Shown here: positions 1 through 11,509 of the stretch, piece by piece
Layout of the letters: every line of letters starts with the position of its first letter
Numbering within the stretch: position 1 is the first letter of the stretch
Origin: Nonomuraea sediminis
Lineage (GTDB): Bacteria > Actinomycetota > Actinomycetes > Streptosporangiales > Streptosporangiaceae
DNA: 64,000 bases
Reading direction: 5' to 3'
NCBI RefSeq assembly: GCF_018531495.1
Contig: NZ_JAHDTI010000010.1
Span: 434,001-498,000 of the forward strand
Program-made: the position numbers and the translations under genes
The notes under the pieces: generated by a model
Seen by the model: the letters and a program-made list of their open reading frames with translations, nothing else
Database searches by the model: none
Told to the model about the DNA's origin: nothing

Positions 1-1287
1 GGAACGCTCGTTGCGGAAGGAGATCACGGTGCTGAAGCCTTCGGGCTTGCCGCAGGCCTGCAGTTCCTTCTTGGCGTTCTCGACGTCGCCGGTCGGCTGC
101 GCCTTGACGTTGTAGGGGTCGATCGGCTTGTAGCCCGGCAGCATCGGCGGCATCAGGCTGGTCGCGATGTCGCCACCGGCCTCGGGGCCACCGTAGACAC
201 CCTGGATGGCCGACTTGTCCGCAGCGAACAGCACGGCCTTGCGGCAGTGGATGTTGTCGAACGGCGGCACATCACTGTTGAGGTTGGTGAACCAGGTACG
301 GGCGATCGGCGCGGAGTCGGCGTACTGCTTGCGCTTCGGGTCCGTCAGGACCGTCTTGCGGGCGTTGGCCGCCACACCGGTGCTGTTGACCTTGATGTCG
401 ATCTTACCGGACAGCAGACGCTGGTCCAGGTCGTCCTCGTTCTGGCCGAGGAGAACCTCGATCGAGTCGTTGAGCTGCTTGCGGTTGGGGTCGGTCGCGG
501 CGTCCCACTGGGGGTTCTTGACCAGCTCGATCCGCTTGCCCAGCTCGTGCGCCTTGAACATGTACGGGCCGGTGGCGACAGGGTGCTCCTTGTACTTCGC
601 GCCCGTGTCCTTGGCCTCCGGCACCGGGGCCGTCTGCGGCAGCATCGCCAGGTAGTCGAAACCACCGAACGGCTTCTTCAGGTGGAAGACGATCGTGTTG
701 TCGTCGGGGGTCTCGATGCCCTTCCAGCTGTCCAGCTTGCCCTTCATCTTGTAAGGGCCGGTGTAGCCGTCGGTCTCGAGCATGTCACCGAAGTACGTGG
801 GGCCGTTGGGCAGGATGTCCTTGTCCAACGCCCGGGCCACGCCGTACTTCACGTCCTTGGAGGTCACCGGGGTGCCGTCCTCGAACTTGATGCCCTGACG
901 CAGCTTGTAGGTCCAGGTCTTACCGCCGTCGGAGGCCTTGCCGACATCCTCGGCCAGGTCACCGACGAGCTGCAGGCCGTCCTTGCCGGGGACCGGCTTG
1001 AACATCGTCAGCGCCCGGGTGTAGAAGCGGGCGAAGTTCCAGGCGTAGCCGTAGTACATGTCGCCCGGGTCGACCGAGTCGAAGTCACCGGGCATGCCCA
1101 TGTGCAGGGTGCCGCCCGTCTTTTCTGACGGGTTGACGACCTGCTCCACACCGGCATTGAACTGGCTCGTGGGCTCCTTGCCGCCACCACCCGTGCTCTT
1201 GTTGCCGCCGCCACCGCCACACGCGGAGACGACCAGGGCGAGAGCGGCGGTCACTGCGACCGCGGACGCCGTGGATCTCATCTTCAT
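1..1287 (-). CDS. ABC transporter substrate-binding lipoprotein, peptide/nickel family 5 (3' end beyond window)
   Basis: Extracellular solute receptor of a peptide-type ABC importer (SBP_bac_5, OppA/DppA class). The visible 429 codons begin MKMRSTAS, followed by a short hydrophobic stretch and a lipobox VSAC with the acceptor cysteine at residue 23, then a Gly/Ser-rich linker, so the protein should be membrane-anchored. The mature part opens with a GTLHMGMPGDFDSVDPG-type strand typical of the family. Usual length is 500-600 residues, so the C-terminal quarter lies beyond the left edge. It follows the permease gene by 57 bp on the same strand. The substrate cannot be read from sequence; oligopeptides are the default for the family. 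Confidence 0.88.
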   Translation of the reverse strand, partial: MKMRSTASAVAVTAALALVVSACGGGGGNKSTGGGGKEPTSQFNAGVEQVVNPSEKTGGTLHMGMPGDFDSVDPGDMYYGYAWNFARFYTRALTMFKPVPGKDGLQLVGDLAEDVGKASDGGKTWTYKLRQGIKFEDGTPVTSKDVKYGVARALDKDILPNGPTYFGDMLETDGYTGPYKMKGKLDSWKGIETPDDNTIVFHLKKPFGGFDYLAMLPQTAPVPEAKDTGAKYKEHPVATGPYMFKAHELGKRIELVKNPQWDAATDPNRKQLNDSIEVLLGQNEDDLDQRLLSGKIDIKVNSTGVAANARKTVLTDPKRKQYADSAPIARTWFTNLNSDVPPFDNIHCRKAVLFAADKSAIQGVYGGPEAGGDIATSLMPPMLPGYKPIDPYNVKAQPTGDVENAKKELQACGKPEGFSTVISFRNERS

Positions 1288-1344
1288 TGACCTAGCACAC
1301 CCCTTGAATGTAGGAGTACAGAACATTTCGGAAAACTCACGAGG

Positions 1345-2343
1345 TCATCGGGCCTTCGGGTCGAACGCGTCCCGGAGGCCGTCACCGAGCAGGTTGAAGG
1401 CCAGCACGGTAATGAAGATCGCGAGGCCGGGGAAGAGCATGAAGTTCGGCGCCACGTCGTAGTTGTGCACGGCGTCGGCCAGCATGCCTCCCCACGTCGG
1501 AGTGGGCGGGCGCACACCCACGCCCAGGAAGGACAGCGCGGCCTCGAACAGCACGTTGGAGGGGATCAGCAGCGTGGAGTAGACGAGGATCGGCGCCAGC
1601 AGGTTGGGCAGGATCTCCTTGAACAGGATGATGTGGCTGCGCGCGCCCAGGCTCCGTGAGGCGTCGACGAACTCCCTTTCGCGCAGGGAGAGCGTTTGAC
1701 CACGGATTATTCGGCCGATGTAGGGCCAGTTGAAGAACCCGATGATGAACACCAGCAGGCTGATCCGCAGCGAGTCTCCCGACAGGCCGAAGGCCTTGTC
1801 CGGGATCACCCCCGCCAGCGCCAGCGCGAACACCAGCAGCGGGAAGGCCAGGAAGATGTCCATGGCCCGGCTGATCACCGTGTCGATCCAGCCGCCGAAG
1901 AAGCCGGCGATCATGCCGAACACGGTGCCGAGCACCACGCACAGCAGCGTGGCCAGGAACGCGATCAGCAGCGAGACGCGCGCCCCATAGAGGATGCGAC
2001 TGAACAGGTCGCGTCCGGTGGTCGGCTCGACGCCGAGCAGGAAGTCGTGGCTGATGCCGCCGAAACTGCCCAGCGGCGCCCCGATGCTCGGGTCGACCTT
2101 CTCACGGTGCCATTCGGCGGGCGGGTGGCCGAGCCACGACACCAGCAGCGGCGCGAAGATCGCCACCAGGATCAGCAGGATGATCACCGCGCCGCCGATC
2201 ATGGCGATGCGGTCGCGTTTGAGCCTCATCCACGCGATCTGTCCAAGGGAACGCCCTCGGATGGCTGTGGTTTCCGCCCCCTCCAGAACGGTCTCCGGTC
2301 CAGCCTCAATGGCCGAGCCCGGAACATCGAGCGGTGCGGTCAT
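1345..2343 (-). CDS. ABC transporter permease, DppC/OppC type
   Basis: Inner-membrane permease of the same peptide-type importer, 332 residues, normal for DppC. A cytoplasmic N-terminus of about 45 residues (OppC_N) precedes a first membrane helix around residues 49-70; the BPD_transp_1 domain follows, with an EAA-type loop (REREFVDASRSLGA, later LPNLLAPI) that contacts the ATPase. It is the first gene of a minus-strand unit and precedes the lipoprotein gene. The DppB-type partner permease and the ATPases are not in the window; they may lie beyond the left edge. Confidence 0.9.
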   Translation of the reverse strand: MTAPLDVPGSAIEAGPETVLEGAETTAIRGRSLGQIAWMRLKRDRIAMIGGAVIILLILVAIFAPLLVSWLGHPPAEWHREKVDPSIGAPLGSFGGISHDFLLGVEPTTGRDLFSRILYGARVSLLIAFLATLLCVVLGTVFGMIAGFFGGWIDTVISRAMDIFLAFPLLVFALALAGVIPDKAFGLSGDSLRISLLVFIIGFFNWPYIGRIIRGQTLSLREREFVDASRSLGARSHIILFKEILPNLLAPILVYSTLLIPSNVLFEAALSFLGVGVRPPTPTWGGMLADAVHNYDVAPNFMLFPGLAIFITVLAFNLLGDGLRDAFDPKAR

Positions 2344-2598
2344 TCCAGTAGCCCCCTGGATTCCAGACGACGTCGTCCGAGTGCGGCGCGGGTCCGGTCA
2401 GGATAGTGCGCCAAAGATTGCCAAGACCGCAGTGTCACGGTCTCCGTCGGCAGAATCTACGGCCTGAGCTGGAGTGACTAGTCCCTGAGGGCACGATGTG
2501 GCTTAACTGTGATTCACGCGAAACGCATTCGTATCGATCTTGAAGTGAATGTCTACGGCCAGTTCCGTTTCAGTCTCGGAACTGTGACACTCCCGGAA

Positions 2599-3072
2599 TC
2601 AACTGATACCACGGCGTTTGAGAATGTCCTCGATGTCAGAAAAATCATCATCCTTTTGTGGAGCCTGTACGGCGGGCCGTCCGGCGGGCGTGGCGGGTTT
2701 CGCTGAGGGCTGAACCGCCTCGGCCTGCTTGGGCTGTTTCGGCTGCTTGCCCCCGTCGCCACGGCGCAGCTTCCTGCCGCGCATCACGCCGGAGACGACG
2801 AACAGCACCACCGACAGACCTGTCACCGCGACTCCCGCCCACACCATGGGGTTGAAGATCAGGCTGGTGACGAACGAGACGATCGTGGAGCCGATCGTCC
2901 ACAGCGACTGCAGCGCGCCGGTGAGGTAGGCGGCCATCGGCAGCAGTGACCACGCCGCCATCCGCAGGCCCGCCGCCACGCCCCGGCGACGCAGCGCCAG
3001 GTAGCTGAACACCAGTCCCACGGCGGTCACAACGATGCACAACGGCAGCCACGCGATCTGATTGAAACCCAT
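2599..3072 (-). CDS. Conserved small membrane protein, function unknown
   Basis: A 157-residue protein starting MGFNQIAW. Hydrophobic segments near residues 5-25, 35-55 and 75-105 predict three to four membrane helices, followed by a basic, Pro/Gln/Lys-rich cytoplasmic tail (KQPKQPKQ) that ends in an acidic then basic motif, DDDFSDIEDILKRRGIS. The charged C-terminus looks like a docking peptide, but that is inference. The upstream extension of the open frame is repeat-derived and has no better start. No family is recognised. It stands alone between the ABC operon and a repeat-filled gap. Confidence 0.7.
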   Translation of the reverse strand: MGFNQIAWLPLCIVVTAVGLVFSYLALRRRGVAAGLRMAAWSLLPMAAYLTGALQSLWTIGSTIVSFVTSLIFNPMVWAGVAVTGLSVVLFVVSGVMRGRKLRRGDGGKQPKQPKQAEAVQPSAKPATPAGRPAVQAPQKDDDFSDIEDILKRRGIS

Positions 3073-3270
3073 GACTCCATCCTGGCACGCCGTTCCCCGC
3101 CTGCTCCTCCTCCACGAGAACGGCTTTCCCCCTAGGGGTCGAGACCCGCCCAGAGCGCCCGCGACCAACGCCCCGGTACCCACCCCACCCCACCAGCGAC
3201 CTGTCCCTGTTCGCCCACCCGCTCCTGGCAGCCGCCGTCCCTGGCCACCCCCACCCGACAGCCGCCCCGG

Positions 3271-3480
3271 CCCCCACAGACGCGCCTGCAATCACTGGCC
3301 ATCCCAGGTGAGCCCCCACAGACACGCCTGCAACCACTCGCCACCCCAGGTGAGCCCCCACAGACACGCCTGCAACCACTCGCCACCCCAGGTGAGCCCC
3401 CACAGACACGCCTGCAACCACTCGCCACCCCAGGTGAGCCCCCACAGACACGCCTGCAATGACTGGGCCTTCACAGATGA
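3271..3480. repeat. 42-bp tandem repeat, five copies
   Basis: Units begin CCCCCACAGACACGCCTGCA at 3271, 3313, 3355, 3397 and 3439, an exact 42-bp period. The central three are nearly identical; the first and last are diverged. Because 42 is a multiple of three, the array is open in several frames and yields spurious repetitive proteins. It fills the gap 3073-3617 between the membrane protein and the HAD gene; no gene is seen elsewhere in that gap. The flanks are Pro-codon-like, C-rich on the plus strand. Confidence 0.92.
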
Positions 3481-3617
3481 GCGCGGTGCCCCTGGCCCCA
3501 CGGCTTTCGGTCGGCGAGACCGACGGCCACGCCGGACCTGCAGACGCGCTCGCGCTGGCTCGGTCTTATGTACCGCCGACGGTCACGCGGGGACGTTGGG
3601 CCTCATCGCGTGGTCGG

Positions 3618-4271
3618 TCAGGCGGTGGTGTCGGTTACCAGGGCGCGTAGCCGGTCGATCGTGATCTCGGTCAGCGAGTCGACCACGAGGCGGCCCGGGG
3701 CGGGCTCGATCGGCAGCAGGCTCGGCACCGCCACCACCGCGCACCCGGCGGCGGTGCCGGCCGCGACGCCGTTGGGCGAGTCCTCGAGCACCACGCACCG
3801 CACGGGCTCGACCCCCAGCAGGCTGCAGGCGGTCAGGTACGGCTCCGGGTCCGGCTTGGTGCGCTCCACGTCGTCGGCGGTCACGATCACGTCGAACCTG
3901 TCGCGACCGACGGACGTCAGCACCGCCTCGGCGATCTCCTTCAGCGACGAGGTGACCAGCGCCACCGGAACGCCCTCGGCACGCAGCCCGTCCAGCAGCT
4001 CGGACGCGCCCGGCATGACCCGCACCCCGCGCGACAGGCGGGACACCATCCCGTCGACCATCCACTGCCGCAGCGTCTGCGGGTGCACCTCGGAGCCCGA
4101 GACGGCCAGCATGTAGGCGACCGTACGCTCCATCGACCCGCCGACCAGATGCGACTGGTGCTCAGGGGTCCAATCGCCGCCCAGCCTGGCCATCACCTCG
4201 GTCTCGAGCTCCAGCCACACCTTCTCGGTGTCGACCAGCAGCCCGTCCATGTCGAAGAAGACCGCTTCCAT
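3618..4271 (-). CDS. HAD-superfamily phosphatase (beta-phosphoglucomutase/GPH-like)
   Basis: Cytoplasmic haloacid-dehalogenase hydrolase, 217 residues. Motif I DMDGLL (residues 6-11) carries the nucleophile Asp and the general acid Asp two residues later. Motif II is the VTSS stretch, motif III the Lys of TKPDPEPY, and motif IV is VLEDSPNG. A helical cap lies between motifs I and II, placing it in subfamily IA (CbbY/GPH/beta-PGM type). The start is the ATG at 4271, preceded by a GGGGGACG ribosome site; the longer open frame upstream is low-complexity. The substrate (a sugar phosphate or phosphoglycolate) is not decidable. Confidence 0.88.
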   Translation of the reverse strand: MEAVFFDMDGLLVDTEKVWLELETEVMARLGGDWTPEHQSHLVGGSMERTVAYMLAVSGSEVHPQTLRQWMVDGMVSRLSRGVRVMPGASELLDGLRAEGVPVALVTSSLKEIAEAVLTSVGRDRFDVIVTADDVERTKPDPEPYLTACSLLGVEPVRCVVLEDSPNGVAAGTAAGCAVVAVPSLLPIEPAPGRLVVDSLTEITIDRLRALVTDTTA

Positions 4272-4767
4272 CCGTCCCCCGCTTTCCCTTGGGCAAGAGT
4301 TAACGACTGCCCATGCCTGAGCCATTCCCACCACGCACCCCACGCTCACCTCCCACCCCACCTCACCCCCATTCTCGCCCCCCGCAAAGAACCCACCCCC
4401 TCCCCCACCCCAACCCCGCCCAAACACTTCCCCACCAAGGAGCGCCCCCACCACCGAGGAGCGCCCCGCCCACCCAAGAACCCAGCAACGGCCCCCTCGG
4501 CCCCTCACCCGGGCGCCCCCCGCGTCGCCACGCCCGTGGACCCCGGGCCGAGAGGCCCTCACACCACAAGACACCGACCTCCGCCGACCTACGACCCGCC
4601 GACGCGACCCAGGGACCGCCCTCGCACAGTGACCTGGTACGGCGAGCTCGCCCGCAGCCACGGCAGCGCGGGCACCCAGGCGCTACGTCGGCGAGACACG
4701 GGAACGCGCGAACGCCTGCACCCCGCACGGCGAACCGCCCAGCGCCCCCTCAGACCCCGGCACCCCC

Positions 4768-4998
4768 AAGCACCGCGTCGGCGAGACGTGGCACGGCGGA
4801 AGTCGGCGCCTCGTACGGCTGAACGTCCGCCACGGCCCCAGGCCTGGCCCCCCAGGCGCCGCGTCGGCGAGACATAGGACGGCGGAAGACGGCGCCCCGT
4901 ACGGCTGAACGTCCGCCACGGCCCCAGGCCTGGCCCCCCAGGCGCCGCGTCGGCGAGACATAGGACGGCGGAAGACGGCGCCTCGTGCGGCGGCTAGC
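4768..4998. repeat. 86-bp imperfect tandem repeat, about 2.7 copies
   Basis: The landmark GCGTCGGCGAGAC recurs at 4775, 4861 and 4947, each 86 bp apart. Each unit continues with GGACGGCGGAAG, CGTACGGCTGAACGTCCGCC and CCAGGCCTGGCCCCCCAGGC. The last two units are almost identical, indicating recent duplication; the first has diverged. Non-coding. Confidence 0.88.
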
Positions 4999-5135
4999 CC
5001 AGCACGCTACCCCGCCCCGGCATCCCAGGCACCGAAGCGGCAAGACACAGCGGCACCGCGGGCAGCCCCGGCCGGGGTGCCTGGGTTACGTGGCGGCGTA
5101 ACGGTGGCCCGCCACGTCCTGCTGGCGTGGCGTCT

Positions 5136-5199
5136 CCCTGGACAGAGGGCAACCGAAGTGCGGCGGGTGGCGGCAGGGCGGCTTGCCGTACGAGAGCAC
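5136..5199 (-). repeat. Dispersed hairpin repeat, copy A (3' of metH)
   Basis: Read on the minus strand it runs GTGCTCTCGTACGGCAAGCC, a short loop, then CCGCCGCACTTCGGTTG and CTGTCCAGGG. It lies downstream of the metH stop with the 33-bp array between, and shares its order and end with copy B at 11246-11306. The arms are less perfectly complementary than in copy D. Confidence 0.75.
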
Positions 5200-5201
5200 T
5201 G

Positions 5202-5399
5202 GCTGAGCAGAGAGCGCCGTACGACAGCACATTGCCCGAGCAGAGACCGCCGCACAGCAGCACACCGCCCGAGCAGAGACCGCCGCACAGCAGCACACCG
5301 CCCGAGCAGAGACCGCCGCACAGCAGCACACCGCCCGAGCAGAGACCGCCGCACAGCAGCACACTGCCCGAGCAGAGGCCGCCGTACGGCGGCGCACTG
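5202..5399. repeat. 33-bp tandem repeat, six copies, abutting metH 3' end
   Basis: Units start CCCGAGCAGAGACCGCCG at 5235, 5268, 5301, 5334 and 5367, with a diverged first unit at 5202; the period is exactly 33 bp. On the metH (minus) strand each unit contains GCTGTGCGGCGGTCTCTGCTC, close to the leading sequence of hairpin copy A, so the array looks like repeated duplication of one edge of that element. Confidence 0.92.
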
Positions 5400-5422
5400 T
5401 CTGAGAGGAGAAGCCGGCCGGG

Positions 5423-8881
<3,459 letters not shown>

Positions 8882-8961
8882 GGGGGCAAGCTTATCGGTT
8901 GCTCTTGGGCCGCTATTCTGCTGGACGAGCAATTGAACATCGCGTCCAATTGGGGTTCCTG

Positions 8962-9420
8962 ATGGCCTACAGCACCGTACTTGTCGGCACCGACGGCTCC
9001 ACCTCTTCCTTCCGTGCGGTCTCCGCGGCGGCGGGCCTGGCCGCCGCGACGGGGGCCAGGCTCGTCCTGGCCTGCGCGTATCTGCCCATGCGCGAGAGCG
9101 AGCGCGCGGCGGCCGCCGACCGGCTCGGCGACCTCGCGTACAAGATCAGCGGCTCGACCCCGGCGGACGACGCGCTGCGGGCGGCCAGGGATCACGCGGT
9201 GGCGGCGGGGGCGCAGGACGTCGTGCTGGCCGCCGAGCAGGGGGACGCGGTCGACGTCCTGGTCAGGCTGGCGGGCGAGGTGCAGGCGGACCTGCTGGTC
9301 GTGGGCAACAGGGGACTCAACAGCCTGGCGGGGCGGCTGCTCGGCTCGGTGCCCTCCAACGTCTCGCACCGCGCCGGTTGCGACGTTCTGATCGTGCACA
9401 CGACCCCCGGCGGGCACTGA
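8962..9420 (+). CDS. Universal stress protein, UspA family
   Basis: Single-domain Usp, 152 residues, cytosolic. The N-terminal strand MAYSTVLVGTDGS provides the conserved Asp. The C-terminal ATP-binding signature G-x2-G-x9-G-S/T is visible as GNRGLNSLAGRLLGSVPS, so this is an ATP-binding type Usp. Upstream in-frame starts exist (from 8899), but the ATG at 8962 aligns with the family N-terminus. It is divergently oriented to metH. The stress signal is unknown. Confidence 0.92.
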   Translation: MAYSTVLVGTDGSTSSFRAVSAAAGLAAATGARLVLACAYLPMRESERAAAADRLGDLAYKISGSTPADDALRAARDHAVAAGAQDVVLAAEQGDAVDVLVRLAGEVQADLLVVGNRGLNSLAGRLLGSVPSNVSHRAGCDVLIVHTTPGGH

Positions 9421-9547
9421 GGCCTGCCGTACTCCTTGCCGTGTCTTGCCCGTGTCATGGGCGGGAAACCGCGGTGAGCTAGATCGGTGACGCGGACCAC
9501 TCCTCAACGCATAGGCTTAGCGAGATGGCGAGGAGAGGAGGCGACAC

Positions 9548-10402
9548 GTGACCGAGCTCGAAGGGCTCCCCGAGCTCGTCGACCCGGTGCTCATAGCCGC
9601 GTTCGAGGGGTGGAACGACGCCGGCGAGGCATCCAGCGGCGTGATCGCCCACCTCGAGTCCGCGTGGAAGGCCGAGCCGCTGATCGCGCTCGACCCCGAC
9701 GACTACTACGACTTCCAGGTCACGCGGCCCGTCGTGGAGATGGGCGACGGGCTGACCAGGTCGATCGTGTGGCCGACGACGCGGCTGCTGCACGCCAGGC
9801 CGCCGGGCGTCGAGCGGGACGTGGTGCTGCTGCGCGGCATCGAGCCGAACATGCGCTGGCGCTCGTTCTGCGCCGAGATCATCGAGATCGCCCGCGAGCT
9901 GGGCGTCGAGATGGCCGTGATGCTGGGGGCGCTGCTCAACGACTCGCCGCACACGCGGCCCGTGCCGATCCTGGGCGGCGCGACCGACGAGGCGCTGGCC
10001 CGTTCGACGGGGCTCGAGCTGAGCCGTTACGAGGGCCCCACGGGGATCGTGGGCGTGCTGCAGCACGCCTTCGGCGAGGCGGGGCTGAGCGCGGTGTCGC
10101 TGTGGGCGTCGGTGCCGCACTACGTGGCCCAGCCGCCCAACCCGAAGGCGACGGTCGCGCTGCTGCGCCGCATGGAGGACGTGCTACGGATCCCGATGCC
10201 GCTGGGCGACCTGGACGAGGAGGCGCGTGCCTGGGAGCGCGGCGTCGACGAGCTGGCGTCCCAGGACAGCGAAGTGGCTGAATACGTCAAGGAGCTGGAG
10301 GAGCGCAAGGACGCCGCCGAGCTGCCCGAGGCCAGCGGCGACGCGATCGCGGCGGAGTTCGAGCGGTACCTGCGCCACCGCGACTCCGACACTGACAGCT
10401 AA
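9548..10402 (+). CDS. PAC2 family protein (proteasome-assembly-chaperone-like)
   Basis: 284-residue member of the PAC2 family, widespread in actinobacteria that carry a 20S proteasome. The N-terminus VDPVLIAAFEGWNDAGEASS and the central GALLNDSPHTRPVPI match the family core; the C-terminal third is charged and helical (AEYVKELEERKDAAELPE). It starts at GTG 9548 behind a strong GGAGAGGAGG site. Its role in actinobacteria is not established; assistance in proteasome assembly is inferred from eukaryotic PAC2. It ends 190 bp before the next gene. Confidence 0.88.
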   Translation: MTELEGLPELVDPVLIAAFEGWNDAGEASSGVIAHLESAWKAEPLIALDPDDYYDFQVTRPVVEMGDGLTRSIVWPTTRLLHARPPGVERDVVLLRGIEPNMRWRSFCAEIIEIARELGVEMAVMLGALLNDSPHTRPVPILGGATDEALARSTGLELSRYEGPTGIVGVLQHAFGEAGLSAVSLWASVPHYVAQPPNPKATVALLRRMEDVLRIPMPLGDLDEEARAWERGVDELASQDSEVAEYVKELEERKDAAELPEASGDAIAAEFERYLRHRDSDTDS

Positions 10403-10459
10403 CCTTCAGCCGCAATATTCAGCATTTTTCCGTGATTTCGAGTAATAATCGGTGACCGT

Positions 10460-10479
10460 CCAACTTTGCACCAAGTTGG
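10460..10479. promoter_or_regulatory. Perfect inverted repeat, candidate operator or terminator
   Basis: CCAACTT and AAGTTGG flank a 6-bp spacer in an unusually AT-rich pocket (about 10403-10500) between the PAC2 gene and the TetR-like gene. The size and symmetry suit a TetR-type operator for the downstream gene. A weak terminator for the PAC2 gene is the alternative, but no T-run follows. Confidence 0.45.
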
Positions 10480-10593
10480 AACGCCAGCCCGCAACGATTA
10501 CGCAACCAGGAGAAACACGGCTCGATAAACATCGGCGATTCGCCGAAGTGCCACGTTGAACCTACCCATGTGACTGCGCACGTTAGGCCAACC

Positions 10594-11139
10594 ATGGCGA
10601 CTTCCCATGTAGACCCGCACCAGAGAAGTCAGGACACGCGGCGGCGCGTCCTGGAGATGGCCCTCTCCCTGCGGGAGGAGCGCACCGGCGGATCGGTGGA
10701 CCATTTCCTCGCCCTGCTCCAGGACCGGCTGCCGCTCTGGCTCCGCATTCTGCACGACCTGTCACACCGCGCCGGAAAAGGGCAGGTAAGCGATAATTTG
10801 CTCCCTGTCATCCGGTCTGGCATCGATTACTACCTCGAAGTGCAATCGGCCGCTCTGCCGGCCTTCACCTCCCCCAGCGTGACGGTGCGCTTCAGGGAGG
10901 TGGTGCGCGGCCTCGAACTGGGTCCCCGGTCGGAGATCCTGCCGCTGTCGGCCTACCTCAAGGCGGAGCAGCAGCTCGGACGGGTCGCCGAGCGCGTCGA
11001 CCCTGAGGCCAGCGCCCGGCTGCTGCTCGCGGGCTGCTTCCGCCACGCCTACAACGAGCTGTTCTTCGGCGCCGACTCGGTCCCGCCGCGTGACACGAGC
11101 GCCGAGGAGATCGTCCGCGAACTCCGCCTGGAGTCTTAG
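10594..11139 (+). CDS. TetR-like protein lacking a recognisable HTH
   Basis: 181 residues from ATG 10594 (an in-frame GTG lies at 10570). The N-terminus TRRRVLEMALSLREER resembles helix 1 of TetR regulators. The text then jumps to SVDHFLALLQDRLPLWL, omitting the helix 2-3 DNA-binding turn (usually about 30-35 residues ending in a YYHF-type motif). The rest (LSAYLKAEQQLGRVAERVDPEA, then LLLAGCFRHAYNELFFG) is typical of TetR ligand-binding domains. It may be a stand-alone ligand-binding relic or a dominant partner of another TetR protein. A 7-bp inverted repeat lies 115 bp upstream. Family assignment is moderate; the missing HTH is seen directly. Confidence 0.6.
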   Translation: MATSHVDPHQRSQDTRRRVLEMALSLREERTGGSVDHFLALLQDRLPLWLRILHDLSHRAGKGQVSDNLLPVIRSGIDYYLEVQSAALPAFTSPSVTVRFREVVRGLELGPRSEILPLSAYLKAEQQLGRVAERVDPEASARLLLAGCFRHAYNELFFGADSVPPRDTSAEEIVRELRLES

Positions 11140-11162
11140 ACGCTCGCTGTTGTCCGGCGGCC

Positions 11163-11258
11163 TTTGCTCTGCTGCCGTGCGACGGTTTTGCTCTACGGCT
11201 GTACGGCGATTGTGCTCTGCTGCTGTACGGCGGTTTTGCTCTGCTGCTGTACGGCGAG
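11163..11258. repeat. 24-bp tandem repeat, four copies, 3' of the TetR-like gene
   Basis: Units start TTTGCTCT or TGTGCTCT at 11163, 11187, 11211 and 11235, each carrying CTGCTGTACGGCGGT or a close variant. The array begins 23 bp after the stop codon and runs into hairpin repeat copy B. The unit core matches the core of the 33-bp array beside metH on the gene strand. Confidence 0.9.
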
Positions 11259-11306
11259 CAGCCGCCACCGCCAGTCGCCGCACTTCGGCTGGGCCCTGTC
11301 CAGGGG
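11246..11306 (+). repeat. Dispersed hairpin repeat, copy B
   Basis: Runs GCTGTACGGCGAGC, loop, TCGCCGCACTTCGGCTG and ends CTGTCCAGGGG, parallel to copy A. The arms CGGCGA and TCGCCG pair, whereas copy D pairs CGGCGGGC with GCCCGCCG, a partly compensatory change that suggests the hairpin is maintained. It follows the TetR-like gene in the same orientation. The rest of the gap to 11509 is GC-rich with no gene seen. Confidence 0.75.
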
Positions 11307-11509
11307 CACACTCCTCCGGTGACGCCCGGCTGACCACCGCCACGCCGCCCACAACCCGCCTCCCGCGGAACCCCAGCGGTGGCCGGGCTCGCCTGCCCAA
11401 CCCGGTTGGCGCCACTCCGAAACCCGCTCAGCGGTGGCGCGGTCAGGCGGGCAACCCTGCGGAGCCCGATTCGCGGGGGCGCGGGCAGGGCGGTTTGCCT
11501 GGCGGGTGG

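Larger units (their letters stand above)
4272..5422. other. 1.15-kb gene-free GC-rich gap between HAD gene and metH
   Basis: No credible gene: every open frame here is low-complexity (Pro/Arg or Gly/Trp) and carried by repeats. The HAD-proximal part (about 4330-4620) is strongly C-rich on the plus strand. It is followed by an 86-bp tandem repeat (4768-4998), one copy of the dispersed hairpin repeat (5136-5199) and a 33-bp tandem repeat (5202-5399) that abuts the metH stop codon. Confidence 0.75.

Noticed and set aside
3271..5399. Tandem repeats as possible CRISPR arrays
   Set aside because: Units are contiguous with no unique spacers, and no cas genes are present.
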